Of a stretch of DNA of 15,233 nt, positions 6,455 through 14,886 are shown piece after piece (position 1 is the stretch's first letter; the number at the start of each line of letters is the position of its first letter). The notes under the pieces are model-generated. The model was not told where the DNA came from, ran no database searches, and worked only from the letters and a program-made list of their open reading frames with translations. A program made the position numbers and the translations under genes. The stretch spans positions 1-15,233 of the forward strand of contig JAIHVJ010000054.1 in NCBI GenBank assembly GCA_022720335.1, read 5' to 3'. This DNA comes from Collinsella sp. (GTDB lineage: Bacteria > Actinomycetota > Coriobacteriia > Coriobacteriales > Coriobacteriaceae).

Positions 6455-7930
6455 CTACAGCGCCATCGTGCGGGCGCGATCGATGCGCGCCAGGCAGTCG
6501 TCGCGGCCGACGAGCGCCATGGTCTCGCCCAGCGGAGGGCTCACCATGTTGCCGCAGACGGCGACGCGCACGGCCTGGAACACCACGCGCTTCTTAAGGT
6601 CCATCTGCTCGGGCAGCGGCTCAAGCGCGGCGTCGATGTTGGCGGCCGTCCACTCGTCCACGCCCTCGAGCGCGGCCTTGGCGGCGTCCAGAATGGCACC
6701 CATGCCCTCCTTGGCCAGGCCCTTGTTGACGGACTTCTCGTCATACTCGAGCGTCTCGGCCGTGGCAAAGATGGGAGCGGCGACGGTCACGGCGTCGGCC
6801 GGCATCTTGGTGCGCGGCTTGACGATGGCAGCGAGCGCGTCGATCCAATCCTCGCCGTACTCGACATTGCCCTCGATGAGGCCCGCCTCGTGCAGCTCGG
6901 GGACCATGACCTCGTCGGCAAACTGGGCGTCGGACATGCCGTTGATGTACTCGGCATTGACCCAGTCGAGCTTCTTGGGGTCGAAAGTCGCCGGGTTCTT
7001 GGAGATGCGGTCGAGCGAGAACTTGCTGGCCAGGACATCGCGCGGGATGATCGTGGTCTCGCCGTCGAGCGACCAGCCGAGCAGCGCCAGGTAATTGACG
7101 AAGGCGTCGGACAGGTAGCCGGCGTCGCGGTACTCCTCCACCGAGGTGGCGCCGTGGCGCTTGGAGAGCTTCTTGCCGTCGGCGCCCAGAATCATGGAGA
7201 TGTGGGCGAACGTGGGCACGGGCGCGCCGAGGGCCTCGTAGACCATGACCTGACGCGGGGTGTTGGAAAGGTGGTCGTCGCCGCGGATGACGTGGGTGAT
7301 CTTCATCATGGCGTCGTCGACGACGGTCGCGAAGTTATACGTGGGCGTGCCGTCGGAGCGGAAGATGACGAAGTCATCGAGCTCCTTGGCGTCGAAGGTC
7401 ACCTCGCCGTGGACGGCGTCGTGGATGACGACGTCGCCGCGGTCCTCGGGCACCTTGATGCGCAGGACGTAGGACTCGCCGGCCTCGATGCGGCGGCGGG
7501 CCTCCTCGGGATCAAGATCGCGGCAGCGGCGCTGATAGCCCTGGAAGGGGTCCTTGCGCTCCTGCGCGGCCTTGCGGTCGGCGTCGAGCTGCTCCTTGGT
7601 GCAGAAGCAGGGATAGGCCTTGCCCTCGTCCCAGAGCTTCTGGGCGGCCTGCTTGTACAGGTCCAGGCGCTCGGTCTGCGCGTAGGGGCCATAGTCGCCA
7701 CCCACCTCGGGACCCTCGTCCCAATCCAGGCCCAGCCAACGCATGGCGCGCAGGATGATCTGCGTGTTCTCGTCGGTGGAGCGGGTGGGGTCGGTGTCGT
7801 CGATGCGCAGGATGAACGTGCCGCCGTTTGCGCGGGCGAAAGCCCAGTTATAGATAGCGGTGCGGGCGCCGCCGATGTGCAGCTTGCCCGTCGGTGAGGG
7901 TGCAAAGCGGACGCGAACGTCTGATGCCAT
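6455..7930 (-). CDS. gltX: Glutamyl-tRNA synthetase
   Basis: Class I aminoacyl-tRNA synthetase joining glutamate to tRNAGlu; in lineages lacking GlnRS it may also charge tRNAGln for later amidation, which cannot be judged here. The 491-residue protein shows the Rossmann fold with RFAPSPTGKLHIGG at 8-21 (HIGH-type motif at 18-21) and the KMSKS-type loop KKLSKR at 253-258. A CxC pair (Cys108, Cys110) with Cys136 marks the zinc-knuckle-like insertion. The anticodon-binding helical domain fills the C-terminal third (from about 330). The start at 7930 is chosen over an ATG at 7969 because GAGGAG lies six bases upstream of it and homology begins at MASDVRVRF. It is divergent from metK and ends in its own hairpin terminator. 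Confidence 0.96.
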   Translation of the reverse strand: MASDVRVRFAPSPTGKLHIGGARTAIYNWAFARANGGTFILRIDDTDPTRSTDENTQIILRAMRWLGLDWDEGPEVGGDYGPYAQTERLDLYKQAAQKLWDEGKAYPCFCTKEQLDADRKAAQERKDPFQGYQRRCRDLDPEEARRRIEAGESYVLRIKVPEDRGDVVIHDAVHGEVTFDAKELDDFVIFRSDGTPTYNFATVVDDAMMKITHVIRGDDHLSNTPRQVMVYEALGAPVPTFAHISMILGADGKKLSKRHGATSVEEYRDAGYLSDAFVNYLALLGWSLDGETTIIPRDVLASKFSLDRISKNPATFDPKKLDWVNAEYINGMSDAQFADEVMVPELHEAGLIEGNVEYGEDWIDALAAIVKPRTKMPADAVTVAAPIFATAETLEYDEKSVNKGLAKEGMGAILDAAKAALEGVDEWTAANIDAALEPLPEQMDLKKRVVFQAVRVAVCGNMVSPPLGETMALVGRDDCLARIDRARTMAL

Positions 7931-7970
7931 GGAAATCTCCTCGATTGCAGGATGGATGTCTAACCGCACC

Positions 7971-8001
7971 AGTATAAAGCATCAAAGCAACCTCCGCACA
8001 A
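7971..8001 (-). promoter_or_regulatory. Possible gltX promoter
   Basis: On the minus strand a good -10 box TATACT (7976 to 7971) lies about 40 bases upstream of the gltX start. The only -35-like hexamer, TTGTGC (8001 to 7996), is 19 bases away, so the pair is imperfect. The site ends just before the long palindrome at 8011. Confidence 0.35.
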
Positions 8002-8010
8002 AGGGCACCT

Positions 8011-8107
8011 ACCTACTCATTGGGGACAGACTTAAATGACCAGTCATTGGGCAACCTGTCGGCACTTAGGAAGGCTGGTCATTTAAGTCTGTCCCCAATG
8101 AGTAGGT
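8011..8107. repeat. Inverted repeat 2, 33-bp perfect arms, between gltX and metK
   Basis: Left arm 8011-8043 (begins ACCTACTCATTGGGGACAGA) and right arm 8075-8107 are exact reverse complements; a G-U and a C-G pair continue inside, leaving a loop of about 27 bases. Just outside the left arm, ACCT is duplicated (8007-8014) relative to the right flank. It occupies most of the 282-base divergent spacer between gltX and metK, where no terminator is needed. I recall GGGGACAGACTT-type palindromes as dispersed intergenic repeats in other bacteria, but cannot check here. Confidence 0.93.
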
Positions 8108-8139
8108 GCGGAAAGGGTGTGAATGTTTGATTTACGCGC

Positions 8140-8145
8140 TATGAT
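8140..8145 (+). promoter_or_regulatory. Candidate -10 box for metK
   Basis: TATGAT lies about 70 bases upstream of the metK start. No convincing -35 box stands at the usual distance, because the palindrome's right end and GAAAGGGTGTG occupy that place. This is a weak call made only from the hexamer. Confidence 0.3.
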
Positions 8146-8163
8146 GTGCCCTTGCATAGAGAG

Positions 8164-8190
8164 CCCGGCGGAATGGTAACGGTCGCCGGG
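8164..8190 (+). promoter_or_regulatory. Hairpin in metK leader, 10 bases upstream of the ribosome site
   Basis: A 7-bp G/C stem (CCCGGCG 8164-8170 with CGCCGGG 8184-8190) closes a 13-base loop, followed by ACACG, five T residues and then the metK ribosome site GAAAGGA. metK leaders in several groups carry small SAM-sensing elements (the SMK box and SAM-VI classes occur upstream of metK), and the size and place fit such a switch. I cannot match the conserved bases of any class with confidence. The T-run after the stem could also make it an attenuator. Confidence 0.35.
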
Positions 8191-8212
8191 ACACGTTTTT
8201 GAAAGGACAATC

Positions 8213-9493
<1,281 letters not shown>

Positions 9494-9534
9494 GCCAGCA
9501 GCAAAAGCTGCAACCAAATATCGAAGCACCAAAA

Positions 9535-9566
9535 GAAGTACCGGCCCCAACCGGTACTTCTTTTTT
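9535..9566 (+). terminator. Intrinsic terminator of metK
   Basis: A perfect 10-bp stem (GAAGTACCGG 9535-9544 with 9551-9560), loop CCCCAA, and six T residues at 9561-9566. AAAA precedes the stem, so it could also work in the other direction. Confidence 0.95.
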
Positions 9567-9600
9567 ATTTAAAGGTGGTGAATTATTTAAAGGTGGTGAA
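9565..9600 (+). repeat. Tandem duplication of an 18-bp unit
   Basis: TTATTTAAAGGTGGTGAA occurs twice without a gap (9565-9582 and 9583-9600), directly after the metK terminator T-run. Each copy carries an AAAGGTGG ribosome-site-like sequence; the second stands in front of a 10-codon ORF at 9602-9634. Confidence 0.95.
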
Positions 9601-9601
9601 G

Positions 9602-9634
9602 ATGAGCCGATCTGGGACATGGAATAGGTCATAG
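9602..9634 (+). CDS. Possible 10-codon leader ORF upstream of sdaA
   Basis: ATG at 9602 is preceded by AAAGGTGGTGAAG, a usable ribosome site, and encodes MSRSGTWNRS before TAG. Three of ten residues are serine, with one glycine and one threonine, which is suggestive ahead of a serine dehydratase gene. A frame this short is easily a chance event, and no classical attenuator switch is proven. No promoter for sdaA was identified with confidence in 9494-9822. Confidence 0.2.
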   Translation: MSRSGTWNRS

Positions 9635-9678
9635 GCCGATGAATTTTGCAGCACACGCGCCTCTACCATGTATCCTTA

Positions 9679-9799
9679 GTTCCGAGGGCTTTGGTATTTG
9701 GTCGGTCGCGAGTTCCGCACGAGCCGGAGAGCACTTAATGTGCTCTCCGTGCGAGCAGGACTGCCCGAGCAGGCGACCAAATACCAAAGCCCTCGGAAC
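9679..9799. repeat. Inverted repeat 4 with nested hairpin in sdaA leader
   Basis: Outer arms of 26 bp are perfect: 9679-9704 (begins GTTCCGAGGGCTTTGGTATT) and 9774-9799. The 69-base interior holds a second hairpin: GGAGAGCAC 9726-9734, loop TTAAT, GTGCTCTCC 9740-9748, extended by CGCAC/GTGCG across a GAGCC bulge. The whole fold ends 23 bases before the sdaA start and leaves its ribosome site (AAGGAG, 9812-9817) free. It has no U-run after it. It may be a dispersed palindromic element, a mobile remnant, or a structured 5' leader. Confidence 0.92.
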
Positions 9800-9822
9800 G
9801 ACGGGACAAAGAAGGAGCACCC

Positions 9823-11430
9823 ATGGCAGGCAAGCCGCAAACACTAGCTACGACCTCGGCATTCGAGATCTTGGGCCCCGTCATGGTCGGCCCCAGCTCA
9901 TCGCATACCGCCGGCGCCCTGCGCTGCGCCCAAGTTGCCGCCAGCCTGCTGGAAGGCCGCATCACCAAAGTCACCTTTGGCCTGTGGAACTCCTTCGCCC
10001 ACACCTACCGCGGCCACGGCACCGACCGTGCGCTCGTCGCGGGCATCCTGGGCCTCGACACCGATGACGAGAACATCAAGCAGGCCTTCGACCTCGCGCG
10101 CGAGCAGGGCCTCGAATATCACTTTGACATCAAGGGCGACGACGCCTCCATCCACCCCAATACCGTCGACATCGACATGGTCGACGACACGGGCGCCACG
10201 GCACAGGTCCGCGGCGAGAGCCTGGGCGGCGGCAAGATGCGCATCAGCCGCATTAACGGCGTCGGCGTCGACATCTCGGGCATGTACTCCACGCTCTTCG
10301 TGGCGCACAAGGACGTCCCCGGTGTACTCGCCGCGCTCACCAACCTGCTCGCCTACGCACACGTGAACATCGCCTTCTGCCGCACCTACCGCACCGAAGT
10401 GGGCGGCCAGGCCTACTCCGTCTTTGAGACCGACGGCGCGCCCGACGACACCGTCGTCCCCATGCTCCGCAAGCTCGACAATGTCGATTACGCGACCTTT
10501 ATCGAGCTCCCCGGTTCTGCCTCGTCGCTCTCCCCCGGCGTCTCGGCTAAGGAGATCTTCGACGACGGCGAGCAGCTGCTCGATGCGTGCGAGGAACTGG
10601 GACTCAGCATCGGTGCCGTCATGGCCGTTCGCGAGGCACGTCTGACCGGCGAGGCCCACGCCGTCGCCGCCATGCGCCGCGTGCTCGACGTCATGCGCGA
10701 GGAGACAACGGCCCCCATCGCCAATCCGCAGCGCTCGCTCGGCGGGCTTATCGGCGGCGAGGCCAAGCTCGTCGAAGCAACCCGCTGCAACGATTTGAGT
10801 GAAAGCCTGATGGGCCCCGTCCAGACCGAAGCCGTGACCCGCGCCATGGCCGTGCTCGAGCGCTCCGCCACCATGGGCGTGATCGTCGCAGCTCCGACGG
10901 CAGGATCCGCGGGTGTCGTGCCCGGCTGCGTGCTGGCGCTCGCCGATCACCTTCAGCTCGACGACGAGCAAGTCATGGACGCGCTCTACTGCGCAGCCGC
11001 CATCGGCCTCAACCTCACCACAAGCGCCTGCGTTGCCGGCGCCGAGGGCGGCTGCCAAGCCGAGGTCGGAAGCGCCGCCGCCATGGCAGCCGCCGCGCTG
11101 GTGCAGATGCTCGGCGGCACGCCCGAGCAGGCGCTTGACGCCAGTTCCATCGCGCTGAGTAACCTGCTGGGCCTCGTTTGTGACCCCGTCGGTGGCCTCG
11201 TGGAGGTGCCCTGCCAAAACCGCAACGCCATCGGCGTGGCAGCGGCCTTTAGCTCGGCACAACTCGCCCTCGCCGGCATTAAGAGCTTGGTGCCGTTTGA
11301 CCAGATGGCACATGTCATGCTCTCGGTGGGTCACGCGTTGCCGGCCACGCTGCGCGAGACCGCTAAGGGCGGCATTGCCCAGGCCCCGGCCGCGCTTTCG
11401 GCCTGCGCCAAGTGCGGCGTGTGCGGTTAG
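9823..11430 (+). CDS. sdaA: Iron-sulfur L-serine dehydratase, single chain (beta-ACT-alpha)
   Basis: Converts L-serine to pyruvate and ammonia using an oxygen-sensitive [4Fe-4S] cluster, in the cytoplasm. The 535-residue chain fuses what are two subunits in many Gram-positives. The beta part begins ILGPVMVGPSSSHTAGALR (16-34); an ACT-type domain follows (HKDVPGVLAALTNLLAYAHVNI, within 162-183); the catalytic alpha part covers about 245-535. Likely cluster ligands are Cys411 (GGCQAEVG), Cys453 (LVCDPVGG) and Cys464 (EVPCQNRNA). APTAGSAGVVPG (357-368) is a family signature. The chain ends CAKCGVCG; in the Legionella enzyme the C-terminal cysteine enters the active site as fourth cluster ligand, and one of Cys528, 531 or 534 may do so here. 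Start chosen from AAGGAG five bases upstream. Flanked by a complex leader and its own terminator, so probably monocistronic. Confidence 0.95.
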   Translation: MAGKPQTLATTSAFEILGPVMVGPSSSHTAGALRCAQVAASLLEGRITKVTFGLWNSFAHTYRGHGTDRALVAGILGLDTDDENIKQAFDLAREQGLEYHFDIKGDDASIHPNTVDIDMVDDTGATAQVRGESLGGGKMRISRINGVGVDISGMYSTLFVAHKDVPGVLAALTNLLAYAHVNIAFCRTYRTEVGGQAYSVFETDGAPDDTVVPMLRKLDNVDYATFIELPGSASSLSPGVSAKEIFDDGEQLLDACEELGLSIGAVMAVREARLTGEAHAVAAMRRVLDVMREETTAPIANPQRSLGGLIGGEAKLVEATRCNDLSESLMGPVQTEAVTRAMAVLERSATMGVIVAAPTAGSAGVVPGCVLALADHLQLDDEQVMDALYCAAAIGLNLTTSACVAGAEGGCQAEVGSAAAMAAAALVQMLGGTPEQALDASSIALSNLLGLVCDPVGGLVEVPCQNRNAIGVAAAFSSAQLALAGIKSLVPFDQMAHVMLSVGHALPATLRETAKGGIAQAPAALSACAKCGVCG

Positions 11431-11448
11431 ACAAATCGCCTGACAAGT

Positions 11449-11479
11449 GAGCCGGTGGGACATTTGTCCCAGCTCTTTT
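11449..11479 (+). terminator. Intrinsic terminator of sdaA
   Basis: GAGC (11449-11452), a CGG bulge, TGGGAC (11456-11461), loop ATTT, GTCCCA (11466-11471) and GCTC (11472-11475) form a 10-bp interrupted stem followed by TTTT. It starts 18 bases after the sdaA stop. Confidence 0.85.
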
Positions 11480-11520
11480 GAATGCCACCGTTTGCATACC
11501 ACAAACAACTAGGTAATCGC

Positions 11521-11526
11521 TATAAT
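11521..11526 (+). promoter_or_regulatory. -10 box of the L,D-transpeptidase gene
   Basis: A consensus TATAAT lies 57 bases upstream of the chosen start, just after the sdaA terminator. No clear -35 box is present at 17 bases; ACCACA occupies that place. TTTGCA at 11491-11496 is too far (24 bases). Confidence 0.45.
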
Positions 11527-11583
11527 GCAAGCCCAGTAAAAACACGATGAACCGCAAGGCGAAAATCGAAGGATATGCATACG

Positions 11584-13317
11584 ATGTCGCAAAACGATCG
11601 AACTCAACTGATTCCCGATCCGCAGCAGCCGAGCAGGCACGCCGGCGGCGTTCAGTCGCCGCGTCCTATCGCGCCGAGCCACGGTCAGCAGCGTGGTGCG
11701 GCAAACGCTTCTCAACGCCCGAACCAACAGCGACAGCAGCGTCAACAACGTCAGCAGCACCAGGCAAACGGCAATGCGCCCAAGCAGCCCCCCACGCACG
11801 CTCGAGGCGATCGCGGCCCCGCGCGCAAGTCCGCCGGCAACAATAAGTCGGGCAAAAAGACGACGCTCTTTGTCGTCCTGGGTCTAATCGTCATTGTCTA
11901 TATCGTAGGCGTCGTAGCATTTTCGCAGGTAGCCTACCCCAACACCACCATCGCCGGCGTCGACGTCTCGTTCTCCAACGCTTCGTCTGCCGCCACCAAG
12001 GTCAACTCGGCATGGAAGCACTATAAGCTCACCGTGACAGGCGATGACTTTAATTGGACCTATCAGCCCGAGTCCGATGAGCCCATCGTCGACGGTGAAG
12101 CTGCCGCAAAAGAGATTATCAGCCACAACGAAGCCTTTGTATGGCCGGTCCGCCTTGTGGAATCCTTAAGCGGCAAGACCAAAACAACCGCTACCTCCAA
12201 CGAAGTCGATCTTGATCAAGACGTCGACCTGTCCATGCTCTCCGACACCTTTGACCAAAAGAAGTTTGAGAAGGATCTGGGCGCCGCCATCGACGAGTTT
12301 AACGAGGGCCGTTCGGGCACGTTCGAGGCAAATAGCTCCTATGACGAGCAGGCCGGCAAGTTTACCGTCGAGAAGGCGCGCTCCAACGAAAAACTCAACC
12401 GCGAGCATGTCATTAAATATGCCGAGCTCGAGCTTGCCTCGCTGGCCGAGACCGTAGATCTTTCCAAGCTCGGCAACGATGCCTATGAGCCGCTCAATGG
12501 AACGCTGACCGATGATCAGATTCAGGCCGCATGCGATGCCGCCAACAACTTCCTGGGCGTCAACGTGACCCTCAAGCTCAACGGCGAGGATGCTGGCAAG
12601 GTTGATGGCAGCTCCGTATTGCAGTGGATCAGCTTTGCCGATCCGGCCAACCCAACGCTCGATACGACGCAGATCAGCAGCTGGGCAGCCGAGCTCGCTA
12701 ACGGCTTTAATACCGTGGGCTCCACTCGCTGGTGGACGCGCGCCGATAGCAAGCAGTGCGCCGTCGAAGGCGGTGACTTTGGTTGGTCCATCGACAGCAG
12801 CTCGCTCGCCAAGCAGGTCGAGGACGCCATTAACAACAAGCAAACTGGCGAAATCGAGATCAAGTACTCCCAGAAGGCCGACACCTTTACCGCAAAGGGA
12901 GAGCCCGACTGGAAGGCGTATATCGACGTCGACTTGTCCGAACAGCACGCGCGCTACTATGACGAGAGCGGAAATATCGTTTGGGAGGCCAACTTTATCT
13001 CGGGCAAGCCGGGCGAGGACGCCACGCCCGAGGGCGTCTGGCAGATCAACAGCAACGACGGCGGCAGCACCCTGATCGGAGCCAAGGACCCCGAGACCGG
13101 CAAGCCCAAATACGAGAGTCCGGTGAGCTACTGGATGCCGTTTGAGGGCAACATGATCGGCTTCCATGATGCCACCTGGCAAAACGACAAGAGCTTCGAT
13201 AACGCCGAGTCGTACAAATGGTGCGGCAGCCACGGCTGCATCAACCTGCGCCTGGCAGACGCCAAGGCACTTCACGACTGCATCAAAGTCGGCCTGTGTG
13301 TGGTTGTCCACTCGTAG
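11584..13317 (+). CDS. Membrane-anchored L,D-transpeptidase (YkuD domain)
   Basis: Forms 3-3 cross-links in, or attaches proteins to, peptidoglycan outside the membrane. The 577-residue chain has a long basic, disordered cytoplasmic tail (1-92) with a Gln/Arg repeat (RQQRQQRQQ near 50-58), one transmembrane helix (about 93-115), and extracytoplasmic domains that resemble the peptidoglycan-binding-4 fold often placed before YkuD (about 120-435). The YkuD catalytic domain (about 443-577) contains a His in MIGFHDATW and the signature CGSHGCINLR, with catalytic Cys552 and His550. The start at 11584 is preferred over ATG at 11575 because GAAGGA sits ten bases before it but almost touches the earlier one. 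It has its own -10 box and is separated from the export operon by a hairpin. The role within this family is certain; the exact cell-wall product is not. Confidence 0.93.
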   Translation: MSQNDRTQLIPDPQQPSRHAGGVQSPRPIAPSHGQQRGAANASQRPNQQRQQRQQRQQHQANGNAPKQPPTHARGDRGPARKSAGNNKSGKKTTLFVVLGLIVIVYIVGVVAFSQVAYPNTTIAGVDVSFSNASSAATKVNSAWKHYKLTVTGDDFNWTYQPESDEPIVDGEAAAKEIISHNEAFVWPVRLVESLSGKTKTTATSNEVDLDQDVDLSMLSDTFDQKKFEKDLGAAIDEFNEGRSGTFEANSSYDEQAGKFTVEKARSNEKLNREHVIKYAELELASLAETVDLSKLGNDAYEPLNGTLTDDQIQAACDAANNFLGVNVTLKLNGEDAGKVDGSSVLQWISFADPANPTLDTTQISSWAAELANGFNTVGSTRWWTRADSKQCAVEGGDFGWSIDSSSLAKQVEDAINNKQTGEIEIKYSQKADTFTAKGEPDWKAYIDVDLSEQHARYYDESGNIVWEANFISGKPGEDATPEGVWQINSNDGGSTLIGAKDPETGKPKYESPVSYWMPFEGNMIGFHDATWQNDKSFDNAESYKWCGSHGCINLRLADAKALHDCIKVGLCVVVHS

Positions 13318-13385
13318 TGCAACGCGCACATTCATACAACGTGGAACCGCTGCGACCAATCTAACAGTTCCGAAAGAAACCGTCT

Positions 13386-13415
13386 TATGCGCCCGCCTCA
13401 ACCGGTGGGCGCATA
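13386..13415 (+). terminator. Hairpin between transpeptidase and export operon
   Basis: A 12-bp stem (TATGCGCCCGCC 13386-13397 with 13404-13415, one G-U pair) closes a 6-base loop, 69 bases after the transpeptidase stop. TACTTATC follows rather than a solid U-run, so it is a strong stem but a doubtful terminator. No clear promoter for the next gene was found. Confidence 0.55.
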
Positions 13416-13449
13416 TACTTATCGAGGTACTTTCTATAAAGGAGACGCT

Positions 13450-14886
13450 ATGCCGAATGTCCCCACGACCACCCCGGGCCCGGATGATACCGAGCACACG
13501 CTCGAAGATGTCACCGAAACGATTCCTCTGATTACAAACGTACATGCCGATAAGCAGAGCGGACGCGCGAACGATGCGACCGAGATTTCCGATGAAGAGG
13601 CATATGCCAAGCTCAAGGCAAAACGTGCCGAACGTCGACGCAAAAAGCTCATCCGACGCGGCATTGCGGCCGGCGTCGTGGCCGCCATTGTGCTCATCGC
13701 CGTTGTCGTGACCTTAGCCATCAACGCACGGCCCGCAGGCAACAACGGGCCGGTGACCGACATGGTGACCGAGGGCACGTTTACCACAACGGTCGAGGCG
13801 AAAGGCCAGCTCAAACCCATTTCGTCCTCAGTGGTCTCCCCTTCTGTCGACGGTGCGGTCGATTCGATCAACGTGCAGGCGGGCCAATCCGTCAACGAGG
13901 GCGACGTGCTTATGACCATTAAAAACGACGAGCTCGATCGCAACGTTGCCGAGGCGCAGCGTGCAGTTGCTGCCGCTCAAGAAGACCTCGCTAATGCGAA
14001 GAAAGCCGCAGCTGCCGCTCAGGCCACCCCAACGACGGACGTCGATGGAGCTTCCGCAGCGGCTGGCGTCTCCGCCGCATCGGCGGACACGAACGCCGTA
14101 TCGGCCGCGCAGCGCAGCCTCGCATCGGCCCAGGCAAACCTCGATCAGGCGAACGCCAAGGCGGCCAGTCGTACGGTCACGGCCCCGAGCTCGGGCAGTA
14201 TCGTGGAGCTCAACGCCAAGGTGGGAGCCACGGTAACAGGCGGCATGATCATGGGCGAAAGCGATACGAGCGGCGGCAAGCAGTGCATGCAGATCGCCGA
14301 CCTATCCAAGATGAAGGTGACCGTACAGGTGGGAGAAAAGGACATCGCCAAGATCGCCGTTGGGCAGAGTGCCAACGTCACGTATCCCGCGTTTCCCGAT
14401 ATCGTAAGCCAGGGAACGGTCACGGCCATCGCCTCGGTGGCAAACTCCGACGCCGCCAACGGTGGCGGCGGCAGCGTAACCTTTAACGTCGACATTCTCA
14501 TAGAGGCGCCCGACGCGCGCCTGAAGCCGGGCATGACGGCCGAGGTATCGGTGGTGACCGAGCAGCTCGACGACGTGGTGATGGTGCCGACGATGGCGCT
14601 CATGACCGAAGACGGCGAACACTATTACGTCAACGTGGCAACCGATGACGAGGGCAAGCATACCCGTCGCGTGAAGGTGACCGTCGTGACGCAAAACGAC
14701 AACGAAGCCGTAGTCGGCAAGACACAGGTAAAGCGCGACGACCAGGGCAACGAGATCAACCCCAACGTGCCGGTTACCAAGCTGCGCGATGGCGACACCC
14801 TCGTCATGGACACCGGAGCGGACGCAACGGCTGAAGGCGGCTACAGCACGGATTCGGGCAGCATGTCTGACGACGAGGGCATGTAA
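13450..14886 (+). CDS. Efflux periplasmic-adaptor-type protein (MacA/HlyD family)
   Basis: The membrane-fusion partner of a MacB-like ABC exporter; in monoderm bacteria such proteins act outside the membrane on substrates handled by the permease. The 478-residue protein has an acidic then basic cytoplasmic head (1-70), one transmembrane helix (about 71-92), a first lipoyl half-motif (about 125-160, with GAVDSINVQAGQSVNEGDVL), an Ala-rich coiled-coil hairpin (about 160-240), the second lipoyl half (TAPSSGSIVELNAKVGATV, about 244-262), a beta-barrel (about 287-370, with LKPGMTAEV at 358-366) and a polar, Asp/Ser-rich tail. Start: AAAGGAG stands six bases upstream of ATG 13450; the ATG at 13387 lies inside the hairpin and is unlikely. 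The stop overlaps the next start (TAATG), so the two proteins are made together. Substrate unknown. Confidence 0.93.
   Translation: MPNVPTTTPGPDDTEHTLEDVTETIPLITNVHADKQSGRANDATEISDEEAYAKLKAKRAERRRKKLIRRGIAAGVVAAIVLIAVVVTLAINARPAGNNGPVTDMVTEGTFTTTVEAKGQLKPISSSVVSPSVDGAVDSINVQAGQSVNEGDVLMTIKNDELDRNVAEAQRAVAAAQEDLANAKKAAAAAQATPTTDVDGASAAAGVSAASADTNAVSAAQRSLASAQANLDQANAKAASRTVTAPSSGSIVELNAKVGATVTGGMIMGESDTSGGKQCMQIADLSKMKVTVQVGEKDIAKIAVGQSANVTYPAFPDIVSQGTVTAIASVANSDAANGGGGSVTFNVDILIEAPDARLKPGMTAEVSVVTEQLDDVVMVPTMALMTEDGEHYYVNVATDDEGKHTRRVKVTVVTQNDNEAVVGKTQVKRDDQGNEINPNVPVTKLRDGDTLVMDTGADATAEGGYSTDSGSMSDDEGM

Noticed and set aside
6215..7897. 560-codon open frame on the plus strand opposite gltX
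   Set aside because: It is antisense to a clear glutamyl-tRNA synthetase, its product is low-complexity Val/Gly/Leu/His-rich, and it shows no domain. GC-rich genes produce such shadow frames.
8107..8212. Classical SAM-I riboswitch before metK
   Set aside because: The leader is only about 100 bases after the palindrome and lacks the recognisable conserved SAM-I core sequence.
9898..11508. 536-codon minus-strand frame opposite sdaA
   Set aside because: Shadow of the serine dehydratase gene; Gly/Ala/His-rich without motifs and no proper ribosome site.
11749..11780. CAACAGCG-like repeats that look like a small tandem array
   Set aside because: They encode the Gln/Arg repeats of the transpeptidase's cytoplasmic tail; not a CRISPR array or an independent repeat.
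12166..13545. 459-codon minus-strand frame
   Set aside because: Antisense to the L,D-transpeptidase, which has an unmistakable YkuD signature.
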